NCBI GenBank assembly: GCA_027619415.1
Contig: JAQCFO010000001.1
Location: 62,001 to 126,000 of the forward strand
Length of the DNA stretch: 64,000 nucleotides
DNA from: Bacteroidota bacterium
GTDB lineage: Bacteria > Bacteroidota > Bacteroidia > Flavobacteriales > Flavobacteriaceae
Direction: 5' to 3'
Positions 18,478 to 28,531 of this stretch are shown here, in pieces. The notes under the pieces were generated by a model that was not told where the DNA came from, searched no databases, and saw only the letters and a program-made list of their open reading frames with translations. Each line of letters opens with the position of its first letter. The first letter of the stretch is position 1. The position numbers and the translations under genes are program-made.

Positions 18478-21400
18478 TTTCCTTTTTAATTTCTACTAGA
18501 CTTACTGCCTTTTTATTTATTCTATTTGCCTTAGCAATGGCTGTAGGAACTTTTATTGAAAGTTACTACAGTACTGATACTGCTAAAATTTTAATTTATA
18601 ATGCATTTTGGTTTGAATTAATAATAGGATTTTTTGTTGTAAATTTTATTTTAAATATCAAAAGATATAATTTGTTAAGGTTTGAAAAATGGCCAGTATT
18701 AACGTTGCATATTTCTTGGATATTAATAATTATAGGTGCTTTTGTAACGCGTTATATAGGTTTCGAAGGTGTCATGCCAATTAGAGAGAATAGTACGTCA
18801 AATATGTTTTTATCTGAAAAAACATATCTAACAGTAATGGTTGATGGTAATGTAAACGGAGAAGTTGTTAGAAAAAAATTAGAAGATGACATGTTACTTT
18901 CTGAGCATGTAAATAATTCTTTTACTTGGAATTATGACTTAAAAAATCAGCCTTTTACTATTGAGTATGTAGATTTTATTGAAAATGCTAAAGAAGATTT
19001 AATTGAAAATGTAAATGGAGATCAATTTCTAAAAATTGTAGAAGCAAGTGGAGGAGATAGGCATGACCATTTCCTTAAATGGGGAGATGTAACTAGTATT
19101 CATAATATTTTATTTGCTTTAAATAACCCCACAGAAGGCGCTATTAATATTAATATTCTTAATGACGAGTTAATTATAAATAGTCCATTTGAAGGAGATT
19201 ATTTAAGAATGGCTGATCAAAAACAAGGTCAGTTAATTGAAAATTCTAATCAAACTCTACAACTAAGGTCATTATATAATGTAGCAGGGTTGCAATTTGT
19301 TTTTCCTGATGATATTATAAATGGAAAATTTGAAATAGTAAAGTCAGAAGAGGCAGGTGTCTTTAATGATGGGTTATTTTTAAAAATATCAACTGAAAAT
19401 GAATCTAAAGTAATTGGTCTTTTAGGAGCTAAGGGAATTGTGAATGATTTTAAACAAATCAGGGTAGGAAATTTAGATTTTTTAATGAAGTATGGTTCTT
19501 TAGAGTATGAATTACCATTTGAAATAAAATTAAATGATTTTATAGCTGAAAAATATCCTGGCACTGAAAAAAGTTACAGTAGTTTTATGAGTAAAGTGAC
19601 TGTTTTAGATGATACTAATTTTGATTATGATATTTATATGAATCATATTTTGAATCATAAAAAATATCGTTTTTTTCAAGCTTCTTTTGATCCAGATGAA
19701 AAAGGAACTGTTTTATCGGTAAACCATGACTTTTACGGAACAGGGATAACCTATATAGGATATTTTTTATTGTATCTAGGATTACTAGGAATTATGTTTT
19801 TTGGAAAAACAAGGTTTAAAGATTTAGCTATTCAATTGGAAAAAGTTAAAATTAAAAAGAAGTCACTTTTAGTTTTCTTTTTAATGTTTTCAAGTATTGC
19901 ATTTTCCCAAGAAAACCATGAACATGCAAAAGCACAAAATTTAAAACAAATTGATTCTTTAATAGTTAATAGTCCAGTAAGTATAGAGCACTCTGCCGAT
20001 TTTGGAAGATTGGTTATACAAGATTCTGGGGGAAGAATGAAACCTTTAAATACTTTTGCATCTGAACTTTTGAGGAAGGTTAGTAAATCTGATAAGTATA
20101 AAGAATTAAATGCAGACCAGGTATTATTATCAATAATTAAAAGCCCATACCTATGGTATAATGTTCCCATTATCTATTTGAAAAAGGGAAACGATAGCAT
20201 AAGAAAAATTGCTGGAAGAGGTAAAAAAGAAAAGTACGCTTCATTTGTTGATTTTTTTGATGACAAGGGTAATTACAAATTATCTACACAACTTGAAAAT
20301 TCTTATAAATCAGCATTACCTAATCAATTTGAAAAAGATTTTATTGAAATAGACAGAAAAATAAATTTACTGTTTTCAGCATTAGAAGGTAAAATTTTAA
20401 AAATATTTCCAATTCCTAACGATGAAAATAATAAATGGGTATCTTTTTCGGAATTAGAGACTAACTCGTTTACTGGTATTGACTCTTTATATGTAAAAAA
20501 TGTATTGCCTTTATATTTAGGTTCCTTAGAAAAAGATATACAATTAGAAGATTATACAAATTCAAAAAAATTATTAGAAAGTATTGAAGGTTTTCAAAAA
20601 AAATACGGTTTAGAAGTTCTTCCCTCTAAAAATAAAATTAAGGCTGAAATATTATATAATAAGTATGATGTTTTTAATAAATTATTTAGCTGGTACATGT
20701 ATATAGGAACTTTAATGTTTGGATTATTAATATTTCAAATATTTTACGAAAATAGACATGTAAACTCCTTAGTTTCTTTTTGTAAAATTTTAATTGTTTC
20801 ACTTTTTGTTTTTCACACTTTAGGACTTGTTTCAAGAGGGTATATTGCTGGTCATGCACCTTGGAGTGATGCCTATGAATCAATGATTTTTGTAGCTTGG
20901 GCAACTGTTGGTATTGGTCTTGCTTTTGGCAGGAAGTCAAATTTAACTATAGCAGCTACTTCGTTTGTAGCTTCAATGATATTAATGATTGCTCATTGGA
21001 GTTGGATGGATCCTGCAATAGCCAATTTAGTCCCAGTTCTTGATAGTTACTGGTTGATGATTCACGTTTCTGTTATAGTAGGAAGTTATGGCCCATTTAC
21101 ACTATCAATGATTCTTGGAATTGTTTCTTTAATTCTGATTTTGATTTCAAACGAAAAAAATAAAAAAAAAATAGAACTTAATTTAAAAGAATTAACCATA
21201 ATTAATGAGCTTTCACTAACTGTTGGACTGATTATGCTAACAATTGGTAATTTTCTTGGAGGACAGTGGGCGAATGAAAGTTGGGGAAGATATTGGGGCT
21301 GGGACCCTAAAGAAACTTGGGCGTTAATTAGTATTTTGATTTATGCTTTTGTGTTACACATGAGACTTGTCCCGGGATTGAGGGGAAAATGGATATTTAA

Positions 21401-21590
21401 TTTAATGACAATCTTAGCTTTCTCTAGTATTATGATGACTTATTTTGGAGTTAATTTTTATTTATCTGGCTTACATTCATATGCTAGTGGGGACAAAGTT
21501 ATTACACCAGATTTCTTATATTATTCATTGGCTTTTGTTTTGATACTAGGATTTTTCTCCTACTTTAAATATATAAAGAACTTTAAATAA
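18462..21590 (+). CDS. ccsBA: Fused ResB-CcsA cytochrome c biogenesis protein (system II)
   Basis: A 1042-residue inner-membrane protein that exports haem and attaches it to apocytochrome c. The N-terminal ResB/CcsB part (about 1-450) has three early membrane helices, a large periplasmic domain and a fourth helix near residue 430. A second periplasmic region leads to the CcsA part (about 740-1042) with conserved histidines and the haem-handling WWD motif WGRYWGWDPKETW near residue 945. Fusion of the two subunits is usual in Bacteroidota. Its start overlaps the SurA-like gene by 16 bases. Confidence 0.95.
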   Translation: MGKKIISFLISTRLTAFLFILFALAMAVGTFIESYYSTDTAKILIYNAFWFELIIGFFVVNFILNIKRYNLLRFEKWPVLTLHISWILIIIGAFVTRYIGFEGVMPIRENSTSNMFLSEKTYLTVMVDGNVNGEVVRKKLEDDMLLSEHVNNSFTWNYDLKNQPFTIEYVDFIENAKEDLIENVNGDQFLKIVEASGGDRHDHFLKWGDVTSIHNILFALNNPTEGAININILNDELIINSPFEGDYLRMADQKQGQLIENSNQTLQLRSLYNVAGLQFVFPDDIINGKFEIVKSEEAGVFNDGLFLKISTENESKVIGLLGAKGIVNDFKQIRVGNLDFLMKYGSLEYELPFEIKLNDFIAEKYPGTEKSYSSFMSKVTVLDDTNFDYDIYMNHILNHKKYRFFQASFDPDEKGTVLSVNHDFYGTGITYIGYFLLYLGLLGIMFFGKTRFKDLAIQLEKVKIKKKSLLVFFLMFSSIAFSQENHEHAKAQNLKQIDSLIVNSPVSIEHSADFGRLVIQDSGGRMKPLNTFASELLRKVSKSDKYKELNADQVLLSIIKSPYLWYNVPIIYLKKGNDSIRKIAGRGKKEKYASFVDFFDDKGNYKLSTQLENSYKSALPNQFEKDFIEIDRKINLLFSALEGKILKIFPIPNDENNKWVSFSELETNSFTGIDSLYVKNVLPLYLGSLEKDIQLEDYTNSKKLLESIEGFQKKYGLEVLPSKNKIKAEILYNKYDVFNKLFSWYMYIGTLMFGLLIFQIFYENRHVNSLVSFCKILIVSLFVFHTLGLVSRGYIAGHAPWSDAYESMIFVAWATVGIGLAFGRKSNLTIAATSFVASMILMIAHWSWMDPAIANLVPVLDSYWLMIHVSVIVGSYGPFTLSMILGIVSLILILISNEKNKKKIELNLKELTIINELSLTVGLIMLTIGNFLGGQWANESWGRYWGWDPKETWALISILIYAFVLHMRLVPGLRGKWIFNLMTILAFSSIMMTYFGVNFYLSGLHSYASGDKVITPDFLYYSLAFVLILGFFSYFKYIKNFK

Positions 21591-21686
21591 AAGAAAAATT
21601 TTAGTTTAATATCATAACACTTTTTAAATATTGTGTATTTTTATTTGTAGGCATAGTTTTTGTAATAATTATTTTAGTTTGAATCG

Positions 21687-22316
21687 ATGAATTATTTTAA
21701 TCTTATTAAAGCACTACCCTTAGTATTTATGCTATGCTCTTTCATTTCCTTTCCTCAAGTTGAAACATCAAAAAGAAAAATAGAATTATTACCCCCAGTT
21801 TCTTCTGTTTTGAAAAATGTACAGATTAGCCCTAACAATCCTAATTACTTTTCAATTTCAAAAAAATCAGAATCTAAAAAAAAGTCTAGTTTATTGTATA
21901 ATGATGAAACTTTTTTAAATCCAGGTGACATTTTTCTTAAAAAACTTAAAAAAGAAAAAGATAAAAAACCTAACGACTATAGTAAAGGTGCTTATCTAGG
22001 CGATGTTTCTACTGTTTCTGAATATGTAAATATTTTATGTAGAGATTTTGAATATGTTGATGGTGATAAGGTCAGGATTTTAGTTAACGACTCCATTGTT
22101 ATTTACAATCTATATTTAGATAATTCTTTTGCTGGCTTTAAACTCCCTTTGAATAAAGGATTTAATAAGATTGAGTTTACTGCTCTTAATCAGGGTGAAT
22201 CTGGACCTAATACTGCTGAACTTAGAGTTTTTGATGATAATCAAAAACTTATCTCATCAAATCAATGGAATCTTTCTACAGGGGCAACTGCTACTTTTAT
22301 TGTTGTTAAGAAATAA
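21687..22316 (+). CDS. Secreted hypothetical protein
   Basis: A 209-residue exported protein with an N-terminal signal (hydrophobic core LPLVFMLCSFISF). A lysine-rich linker follows to about residue 100. The C-terminal domain of about 105 residues has VDGDKVRILVNDSIV, FAGFKLPLNKGFNKIEFTALNQGESGPNTAEL and a WNLSTGATATFIVVK ending. This looks like a beta-sandwich found in secreted flavobacterial proteins, but I know no named function. Separate from ccsBA by 96 bases and convergent with the catabolic island. Confidence 0.7.
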   Translation: MNYFNLIKALPLVFMLCSFISFPQVETSKRKIELLPPVSSVLKNVQISPNNPNYFSISKKSESKKKSSLLYNDETFLNPGDIFLKKLKKEKDKKPNDYSKGAYLGDVSTVSEYVNILCRDFEYVDGDKVRILVNDSIVIYNLYLDNSFAGFKLPLNKGFNKIEFTALNQGESGPNTAELRVFDDNQKLISSNQWNLSTGATATFIVVKK

Positions 22317-22337
22317 TATTTCATTTAAATTTAATTC

Positions 22338-23048
22338 TTAAACAAATGTTATCATATCATCTTTTAGGTGAGGTAACTCGTTAAAAGATAATAGGTTTAT
22401 TTCTTTATTTGAATAAAGTAGTGAAGAAAAAGAGGTGTTTCTCACAGAAAAATTCAAGTCAGCAACTACAATTTCATTATTTATCTTTAATACCTCACTT
22501 ACAATTGAACTTATAGTTCCGCCAGATGAAAAAACGCCAATTGTTTCATCTTTTTTTGTTTCATTTAAAATTAATCTTAGTGCATTTACAGAATTAAATC
22601 TAAATTTTTCCCATGGAATAATACCTTCAATAATTATTTCATTTTTCACCCACTTGTGTAAAAAATATTTAAACCCTAAAATCATATAAGTATGTTGTTT
22701 TTTGGGATTATTTTCTATTTTATCTTTTAATGACTTCAAGTATGGATCATTTATCATCCTAGGAAATTCTATCTTCATAGCTTCAGTTGCCTGATGTTCA
22801 TTTAAATCTTTCAAAACTATTGGTTTAGGAATAGCAATTACAGATTCATTATATTTTTTTGAAACTATTTCAAGAGTATGTTGTTGCCTTCTTAGATCAC
22901 CAACATAAATCTTGTCAAAAACAAGCTTTTCTTTACATAAGTATTTACCTAATTCTGCAGCTTGAAGTTCACCTTTTGATGACAATACATCATAATTATC
23001 ACTTCCTAATGACGCTTGAGCATGTCGAAATAAATAAATTTTACTCAT
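22338..23048 (-). CDS. Histidine phosphatase family protein
   Basis: A 236-residue phosphoglycerate-mutase-like phosphatase. The phosphohistidine motif LFRHAQAS occurs at residues 5-12, and the second catalytic block GVFSSGGTIS lies near residue 176, although this has Ser-Gly where many members have His. Its start overlaps the stop of the APH-like kinase gene by one base (TAATG). It is the last gene of the eight-gene minus-strand unit that begins at 30322. Beside a kinase that may make phosphoacyl-CoA, a phosphatase acting on a related intermediate is plausible but unproven. Confidence 0.85.
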   Translation of the reverse strand: MSKIYLFRHAQASLGSDNYDVLSSKGELQAAELGKYLCKEKLVFDKIYVGDLRRQQHTLEIVSKKYNESVIAIPKPIVLKDLNEHQATEAMKIEFPRMINDPYLKSLKDKIENNPKKQHTYMILGFKYFLHKWVKNEIIIEGIIPWEKFRFNSVNALRLILNETKKDETIGVFSSGGTISSIVSEVLKINNEIVVADLNFSVRNTSFSSLLYSNKEINLLSFNELPHLKDDMITFV

Positions 23049-24109
23049 TAAAAGAGATTTTCTATTCTATTTTTTTGAATTGATTGCCAGCCAGTTTTAC
23101 AAAATATTTCAGCAATTTGATTTAAGTTTTTGAACTTGTCGTTTGTTGTTAATCCTTTATTATACCTGTAATATATCTGTTGTACAATAACTGCAATTTT
23201 AAAAAGTCCAAATACATAATAAAAAACAAAATTGTTTACAGGCTCCCCAGTCTTTTTCTCATACATGTCAACAACTTCCAATCTGGTAGGATTTCCTTTA
23301 AGTGATGTTGGATAATCAAAAGCACTTAAAAGTCCCTTAGGATCTGATGACATTGCCCAATAAGCTATTGATGTTCCTAAGTCCATTAATGGATCTCCAA
23401 TTGTACACATTTCCCAGTCTAAGATTGAATTAATTTTCTTCCATGACTCTAAACTAAACACTACATTATCATACTTGTAGTCGTTGTGTATCAAACTGTG
23501 TTTATATTGTTTAGGTTGATGGTTATGAAGCCATTCCATTATAAAATTAGCCTCTTTAATATCTGAGGTTGCTGCTTTAAGGTATTGTTTACTCCAATTT
23601 CTTACTTGTCTTTCAACGTATCCCTCAGGTTTTCCTAAGTCTGATAATCCTAATTTATTATAGTCTAATTGATGTAGTTCGACCATTGTATTTAACCAGG
23701 TTTTTGAAATTGTAGAATAATCTTTTTCTAGAATAGTTTTTTCTTTTAATTCTTTTGGTGTAATAATCCTTCCATTTACTTTTTCCATCAAATAAAAAGG
23801 AGTTCCAATAATTTTTATATCATTTGAGTAAGCATAAGCAATTGGAGCTTTATCAAATCCATTATTTAAACCTTTGAGAACTTTATATTCGCGGCCCATA
23901 TCATGACCATAAACAGCGCCTTTTGGAGGTTTTCTAATTACATATTCTTTTTCTTCAATATTTAATAGATAAGTTAGGTTTGAAAAACCATTTGAATATT
24001 GCAAAACACCTAAATCACTTTTTATATTTGAAATTAGATTGTTTTCTTTTAAAAACTTTTTGAGATTGATTTCATTTAACTCTTCTCCTTTTCTCACTTT
24101 TCGTTCCAT
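23048..24109 (-). CDS. APH-like phosphotransferase, ACAD10/11-kinase type
   Basis: A 353-residue kinase-fold protein closely matching the N-terminal domain of animal ACAD10/ACAD11. The nucleotide loop region FSNLTYLL is followed by YVIRKPPKG. The Brenner motif HNDYKYDN has catalytic Asp at residue 210, and DWEMCTIGDPLMDLG follows with the metal ligand. ACAD11 kinase domains phosphorylate the 4-hydroxyl of 4-hydroxyacyl-CoAs; the partner dehydrogenase domain then removes phosphate to give an enoyl-CoA. The matching ACAD is two genes upstream (24868-26076), so this looks like the split bacterial form. The older label aminoglycoside phosphotransferase would be misleading. Confidence 0.88.
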   Translation of the reverse strand: MERKVRKGEELNEINLKKFLKENNLISNIKSDLGVLQYSNGFSNLTYLLNIEEKEYVIRKPPKGAVYGHDMGREYKVLKGLNNGFDKAPIAYAYSNDIKIIGTPFYLMEKVNGRIITPKELKEKTILEKDYSTISKTWLNTMVELHQLDYNKLGLSDLGKPEGYVERQVRNWSKQYLKAATSDIKEANFIMEWLHNHQPKQYKHSLIHNDYKYDNVVFSLESWKKINSILDWEMCTIGDPLMDLGTSIAYWAMSSDPKGLLSAFDYPTSLKGNPTRLEVVDMYEKKTGEPVNNFVFYYVFGLFKIAVIVQQIYYRYNKGLTTNDKFKNLNQIAEIFCKTGWQSIQKNRIENLF

Positions 24110-24119
24110 ACTTATCTAT

Positions 24120-24878
24120 CTATGCAGTTAGTCCACCATCAACTGAAATCGCCTGACCAGTTATGAAACTTGCTTCATCAGAACATAACCATAACATAGT
24201 ATTAACTTGTTCCATTACATTAGCAAAGCGTTTCATTGGAACATTTGCCTTTAATTTTTCTGAAATACCTTCTTTTATTTTATCCATAGCTTCAGGATCA
24301 AACATAGGAGTGACAGTAAATACTGGACATATAGCATTAACTCTAATGTTGTTTTTAGCATATTCCATAGCTACGGTTTTTGTAATGCCAATTACTGCAT
24401 GTTTACTTGCCGAATAGGCAGTGGCATTTGGCAAACCTCTAATACCAGCTATTGAAGAAGTATTTAGAATAACACCACTTCCTTGTTTTAGCATAATTGG
24501 AATTTGATTTTTAATACAATAAAATACACCTGTTGAATTAACTGACATGGTTTTGTCCCAAGATTCTATAGTTATATCTGTTATTTTTGTAAAATCTCCA
24601 CCAACTCCTGCATTATTAATAGCAACATCTAATCGTCCATATTTTTTTATAATGAAATTCATTAGGTTTTGAACCATAATATAATCTGATACATCAGTTT
24701 TAAAAAAGACAGCTTTTCCGTTATTTTTAATTATTTCCGAAACAGTTTTTAAACCATTAACCTCATTTATGTCAGAGACAACAATTGTTCCACCTTCTTT
24801 GGAAAAAGCTAATGCAGCAGCTTTTCCAATTCCTGATCCACTTCCTGTTATTAAAACTATTTTATATTTATATCTCAT
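24120..24878 (-). CDS. Short-chain dehydrogenase/reductase
   Basis: A 252-residue classical SDR. The cofactor loop is TGSGSGIGKA, followed by NNAGVGG. The catalytic set is Ser in NTSSIAG and YSASK with Tyr and Lys; VDGGLTA ends the protein. An Asp at the end of the second beta strand (VVSDI) favours NAD(H). It lies between the APH-like kinase and ACAD11-like genes and overlaps the latter by 11 bases, so it probably oxidises a hydroxyl on the same intermediates. Confidence 0.9.
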   Translation of the reverse strand: MRYKYKIVLITGSGSGIGKAAALAFSKEGGTIVVSDINEVNGLKTVSEIIKNNGKAVFFKTDVSDYIMVQNLMNFIIKKYGRLDVAINNAGVGGDFTKITDITIESWDKTMSVNSTGVFYCIKNQIPIMLKQGSGVILNTSSIAGIRGLPNATAYSASKHAVIGITKTVAMEYAKNNIRVNAICPVFTVTPMFDPEAMDKIKEGISEKLKANVPMKRFANVMEQVNTMLWLCSDEASFITGQAISVDGGLTA

Positions 24879-26076
24879 GTTCTTTTGCTAAATTTCTACC
24901 AAGTTGAAACATATGGACTTCATCTGGTCCGTCAGCTAATCTAATACATCTAGCATATACGTAGAATCCCGCTAGAGGAGTGTCTTGACTAACACCCATG
25001 CCGCCATGAACCTGTATAGCCCTATCAATTACATCACAAGCCATTTGTGGGACTGTAATTTTTATCATAGCTATTAAGTTTTTAGCTTCTTTCGCACCAA
25101 ATCTATCTATTTTATCTGCTGCTGCTAAAGTGAGTAATCTTGCTTGTTGAATTTCACATTCTGATTTAGCTATTTCTTGACGAATACTACTAAATTTAAT
25201 TAAATTTCTTCCAAAAGCAGTTCTTTGATTAGCTCTTTTACACATTAAGTCAAGTGATCTTTGAGCAGCACCAATCAACCTCATACAGTGATGAACTCGC
25301 CCAGGACCTAATCTACCTTGTGCAATTTCAAAACCTCTGCCTTCACCTAGTAGTATGTTGCTTAAAGGAACTCTGACGTTTTTTAATTCAATTTCTGCAT
25401 GACCTTCAGGAGAATCAACACTTCCAAAAACTTGCATTGGTCTTAAAATCTTAACACCTGGAGTATTTGCAGGAACTAAAATCATACTTTGCTGAACATG
25501 TTTAGCAGCTTCAGGATCTGTTTTCCCCATAACAATATATACTTTACAATGAGGATTCATAGCTCCAGAAGACCACCATTTTCTACCGTTAATAACATAA
25601 TCATCCCCATCCCTTTCAATAGAAGTTTGAATATTTGTAGCATCAGAAGAAGCAACTGCAGGTTCTGTCATTAAAAATGCTGACCTTATTTCACCATTCA
25701 TAATCGGTTTTAGCCACTGTTCTTTTTGATTATCAGTACCATATTTAGCTATGGTCTCCATATTTCCAGTATCCGGTGCAGAGCAATTAAACACTTCAGA
25801 AGCAAAGGCTAATCTTCCCATTTTTTCAGCCAGAGGAGCATATTCTAAGTTTGTTAATCCTGGACTTAGATTACCATAACCTTTGGGAAGGAATAGATTC
25901 CATAATCCTTGTTGTTTAGCCATTACTTTCCAGTTTTCCATTTCTGGATAATTTTCCCAAAGATTAATCTTGCTAAATTCATATACTTTTTGCTCGTGAG
26001 GAAAGAGGTGTTTCTCCATAAATTGATCTACTTTTTTTATCAGATCTAATGTTTTTTGTGGATATTCGAAGTTCAT
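24868..26076 (-). CDS. Acyl-CoA dehydrogenase, ACAD10/11 type
   Basis: A 402-residue flavoenzyme of the acyl-CoA dehydrogenase fold. Many segments match vertebrate ACAD10/11: LTNLEYAPLAEKMGR, EVFNCSAPDTGNME, MTEPAVASSDATNIQ, GRKWWSSGA, GRGFEIAQGRLGPGR and LADGPDEVH. In animals this domain works with a fused kinase to turn 4-hydroxyacyl-CoA into 2-enoyl-CoA. Here the kinase is a separate gene at 23048-24109. A standard dehydrogenation of an unusual acyl-CoA is the alternative. Confidence 0.9.
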   Translation of the reverse strand: MNFEYPQKTLDLIKKVDQFMEKHLFPHEQKVYEFSKINLWENYPEMENWKVMAKQQGLWNLFLPKGYGNLSPGLTNLEYAPLAEKMGRLAFASEVFNCSAPDTGNMETIAKYGTDNQKEQWLKPIMNGEIRSAFLMTEPAVASSDATNIQTSIERDGDDYVINGRKWWSSGAMNPHCKVYIVMGKTDPEAAKHVQQSMILVPANTPGVKILRPMQVFGSVDSPEGHAEIELKNVRVPLSNILLGEGRGFEIAQGRLGPGRVHHCMRLIGAAQRSLDLMCKRANQRTAFGRNLIKFSSIRQEIAKSECEIQQARLLTLAAADKIDRFGAKEAKNLIAMIKITVPQMACDVIDRAIQVHGGMGVSQDTPLAGFYVYARCIRLADGPDEVHMFQLGRNLAKEHEI

Positions 26077-26085
26077 TTTTTATTT

Positions 26086-26871
26086 TTATTGCATTGGAAT
26101 TAAAGGAGCATTCATTAAACCTCCATCATTAACTATTGAAGTACCTGTCATATAAGAGCTTGCGTCTGATGCCAAAAATACCGCTAATCCAGCCATTTCA
26201 TCTGGTGTTGACCCTCGACCTAAAGATACGTTTTTTAAAAAACCATTTTTAGAAACCTCATTTTCAAGTATACCAGCACTTAATTTTGTTTTCACATATC
26301 CAGGACAAATCATGTTAACTCTTATGTTATGTCTTCCCCACTCAATAGATTGATTTTTCCCTGCCATTATAAGTGCTGTTTTACTAATGTTATAAGCAGC
26401 CATGAAAGGAGATGGGTGTAACCCTTCAATTGAACTGATGTGTATAATGCTTCCCCCACCTTGTTTTTTCATATGTGGGTAGACTAAATTACTTAACTCG
26501 ATTGCAGAATTAACGTTGATATCCATAGTCTTTTGATATAAGTCTTCTGGCATTTTACTAATTGGTCCAAAATAGGGATTTGTTCCTGCATTATTAATTA
26601 AAATATCGATTCTACCATATTTTTTTATGACTTTTTCGACAAGTTTCAATCTGTCATCTTTTTTAGCAACATGGCATTCGATTCCAGATACTGAAAAACC
26701 AAGCTTTGTAAACTCTTCTGCTACTTGGTCGACTGCTTCTTGTTTTCTACTACTAACTACAATAATAGCTCCAAACTCAGCAAGTCCTAAAGCCATAGCT
26801 TTTCCAATACCTTTCGATGCTCCTGTTATGACAGCAACTTTATTAGTTAAATCAAATTTTTCTTTTATCAT
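26086..26871 (-). CDS. Short-chain dehydrogenase/reductase
   Basis: A 261-residue classical SDR with TGASKGIGKA, NNAGTNP, the catalytic serine in HISSIEG, YNISK and a terminal NDGGLMNAP. The segment SSRKQ after strand 2 has Arg, suggesting NADP(H). The substrate is unknown; a secondary alcohol or ketone on the island's lipid substrate is likely. It lies between the ACAD11-like gene and the first sulfatase, with gaps of about 10 bases on each side, well inside the operon. Confidence 0.9.
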   Translation of the reverse strand: MIKEKFDLTNKVAVITGASKGIGKAMALGLAEFGAIIVVSSRKQEAVDQVAEEFTKLGFSVSGIECHVAKKDDRLKLVEKVIKKYGRIDILINNAGTNPYFGPISKMPEDLYQKTMDINVNSAIELSNLVYPHMKKQGGGSIIHISSIEGLHPSPFMAAYNISKTALIMAGKNQSIEWGRHNIRVNMICPGYVKTKLSAGILENEVSKNGFLKNVSLGRGSTPDEMAGLAVFLASDASSYMTGTSIVNDGGLMNAPLIPMQ

Positions 26872-26882
26872 TTTTTATTTTT

Positions 26883-28529
26883 TTAGTTAGCCCAATATAT
26901 ATATTCGTCTTTTGTATTAACTTCTTGGTTTTGTGTTTTGTCAATAAATATGGGTGCATCAAGTAAACTCGGCCAAATTGGTTTAGATTGCTCAGATATT
27001 TTATCATTTAAAACTTCTTCAAGTTCTTTCATTTTATCGAGATTCATTTTGCTTAAGTCAGTTTTTTCTGTAGGATCAACATTTAGGTTAAATAACCATT
27101 TTTTATTTTGAATTAAATCTACTTGTAATTTCCATCCATTTTTTATTAAAAATGAGTAATTTCCGGACTTATTAAAAAGTATTCTTTCTGGTTCTCCATC
27201 TTTTTCACCACTTAAATAGGGGAGTATATCAACACCATCTAGTTCAGATTTTTTGTAATAATCAGCCTTAGCAATATTTGAAAATGTTGAAAAAATATCC
27301 ATATTAGAAACACGTCCATCATATATGCTTCCAGCAGGAATTTTACTAGGGTAGTTGACTATAAAAGGCACGTGAATTCCTCCTTCAAAATTAGTTAACT
27401 TCCACCCTCTGAATGGCTTGTTCAAATCAGGTAATCCAATATAACCTGGAGCTCCGTTATCACTTGTGAATACAATAATTGTATTATTATCAATTCCGTT
27501 ATCTTTTAATGCTTTCCGAATTTCACCAACTCCTCTGTCTACTGACATTACCATTGAAGCTAATACTCTCTCTTCATGATTTTTAATATAATCTAACCTT
27601 TCGTAATCCTCTTTTTTTGCTTGTAATGGACTGTGAACTGCCCAATAGGCCATATATAAAAAGAAAGGTCTATTCTTGTTTTTTTTAATAGCTTTAACAG
27701 CTTCAGATGTTAAATAATCTGTTAGATGACCTTTTGGTTTCATTCGTGGGCCTTCATTAAAATTAACCGCATAAGGCAAATTTCCCCATAGAAGTTTGTC
27801 AATTGGATCAAATTCTAGTTTTGCATTTATAACATTAGGATCATCTTCAGGTAAAAAAAGAGAGCCTTGGTCCATTCTTAAGCTCTCGTCAAAACCGTGT
27901 TTTCTTGGTAAAAATTCTTTAGAGTGTCCTAAGTGCCATTTTCCAATATGTATATTATGATAACCTTGTGGCTTTAACATTTCAGAAATTGTTGTTTCTG
28001 ATCTAGGAAGTCCCATTTTTTCAATTTCAATTATATTTTTTTCTTTATCGTCATGATATATAAAAGGAGCTACACCATTGTCTTTTGAAAAAAGATTTAA
28101 ACCTTTCATGAAGGTTGAAGCAGTGGGAGTGAATTCATATCCAAACCTTGTAGGAAATCTTCCTGTAAGTAAAGATGCTCTTGAGGGTGAACAAACAGCG
28201 CTTGATGAATATCCATTGGTACACAATACCCCATCATTAGCTAACTTATCTATGTTTGGTGTTTTAAAACTTCCATTAGACATACCACCACCATAAGCGC
28301 TTATTTGATTAAACCCTAAATCATCAACTAAAATGACTATAACATTTGGTTTGTCACTAGTTCTTATTTCTGGCCCTTTTTCCCAATTTACTATAATATT
28401 TTTCCCAATGGGGTTTTTCCAATCACCAATATACTTAGGCATTTTATACCAATTTTGATAAAACCATATCGAAAAGACTGCGATAAATAACAAAAAACCT
28501 ACAAAGAATTTTAGAAGTTTATTTTTCAT
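26883..28529 (-). CDS. Membrane-anchored type I sulfatase
   Basis: A 548-residue formylglycine-dependent sulfatase. An N-terminal helix (about residues 7-25) anchors it, with the domain outside the cytoplasm. VDDLGFNQ supplies the first metal aspartates. The activation motif is CSPSR, with Cys113 to be converted to formylglycine, followed by LLTGR. GKWHLG, VHSPLQA and FTSDNGAP complete the active site. It removes sulfate esters from a small or lipid substrate. No formylglycine-generating enzyme is in the window. It sits in the 30322-22338 unit, beside an NMO-family gene and an SDR. Confidence 0.93.
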   Translation of the reverse strand: MKNKLLKFFVGFLLFIAVFSIWFYQNWYKMPKYIGDWKNPIGKNIIVNWEKGPEIRTSDKPNVIVILVDDLGFNQISAYGGGMSNGSFKTPNIDKLANDGVLCTNGYSSSAVCSPSRASLLTGRFPTRFGYEFTPTASTFMKGLNLFSKDNGVAPFIYHDDKEKNIIEIEKMGLPRSETTISEMLKPQGYHNIHIGKWHLGHSKEFLPRKHGFDESLRMDQGSLFLPEDDPNVINAKLEFDPIDKLLWGNLPYAVNFNEGPRMKPKGHLTDYLTSEAVKAIKKNKNRPFFLYMAYWAVHSPLQAKKEDYERLDYIKNHEERVLASMVMSVDRGVGEIRKALKDNGIDNNTIIVFTSDNGAPGYIGLPDLNKPFRGWKLTNFEGGIHVPFIVNYPSKIPAGSIYDGRVSNMDIFSTFSNIAKADYYKKSELDGVDILPYLSGEKDGEPERILFNKSGNYSFLIKNGWKLQVDLIQNKKWLFNLNVDPTEKTDLSKMNLDKMKELEEVLNDKISEQSKPIWPSLLDAPIFIDKTQNQEVNTKDEYIYWAN

Positions 28530-28531
28530 TT

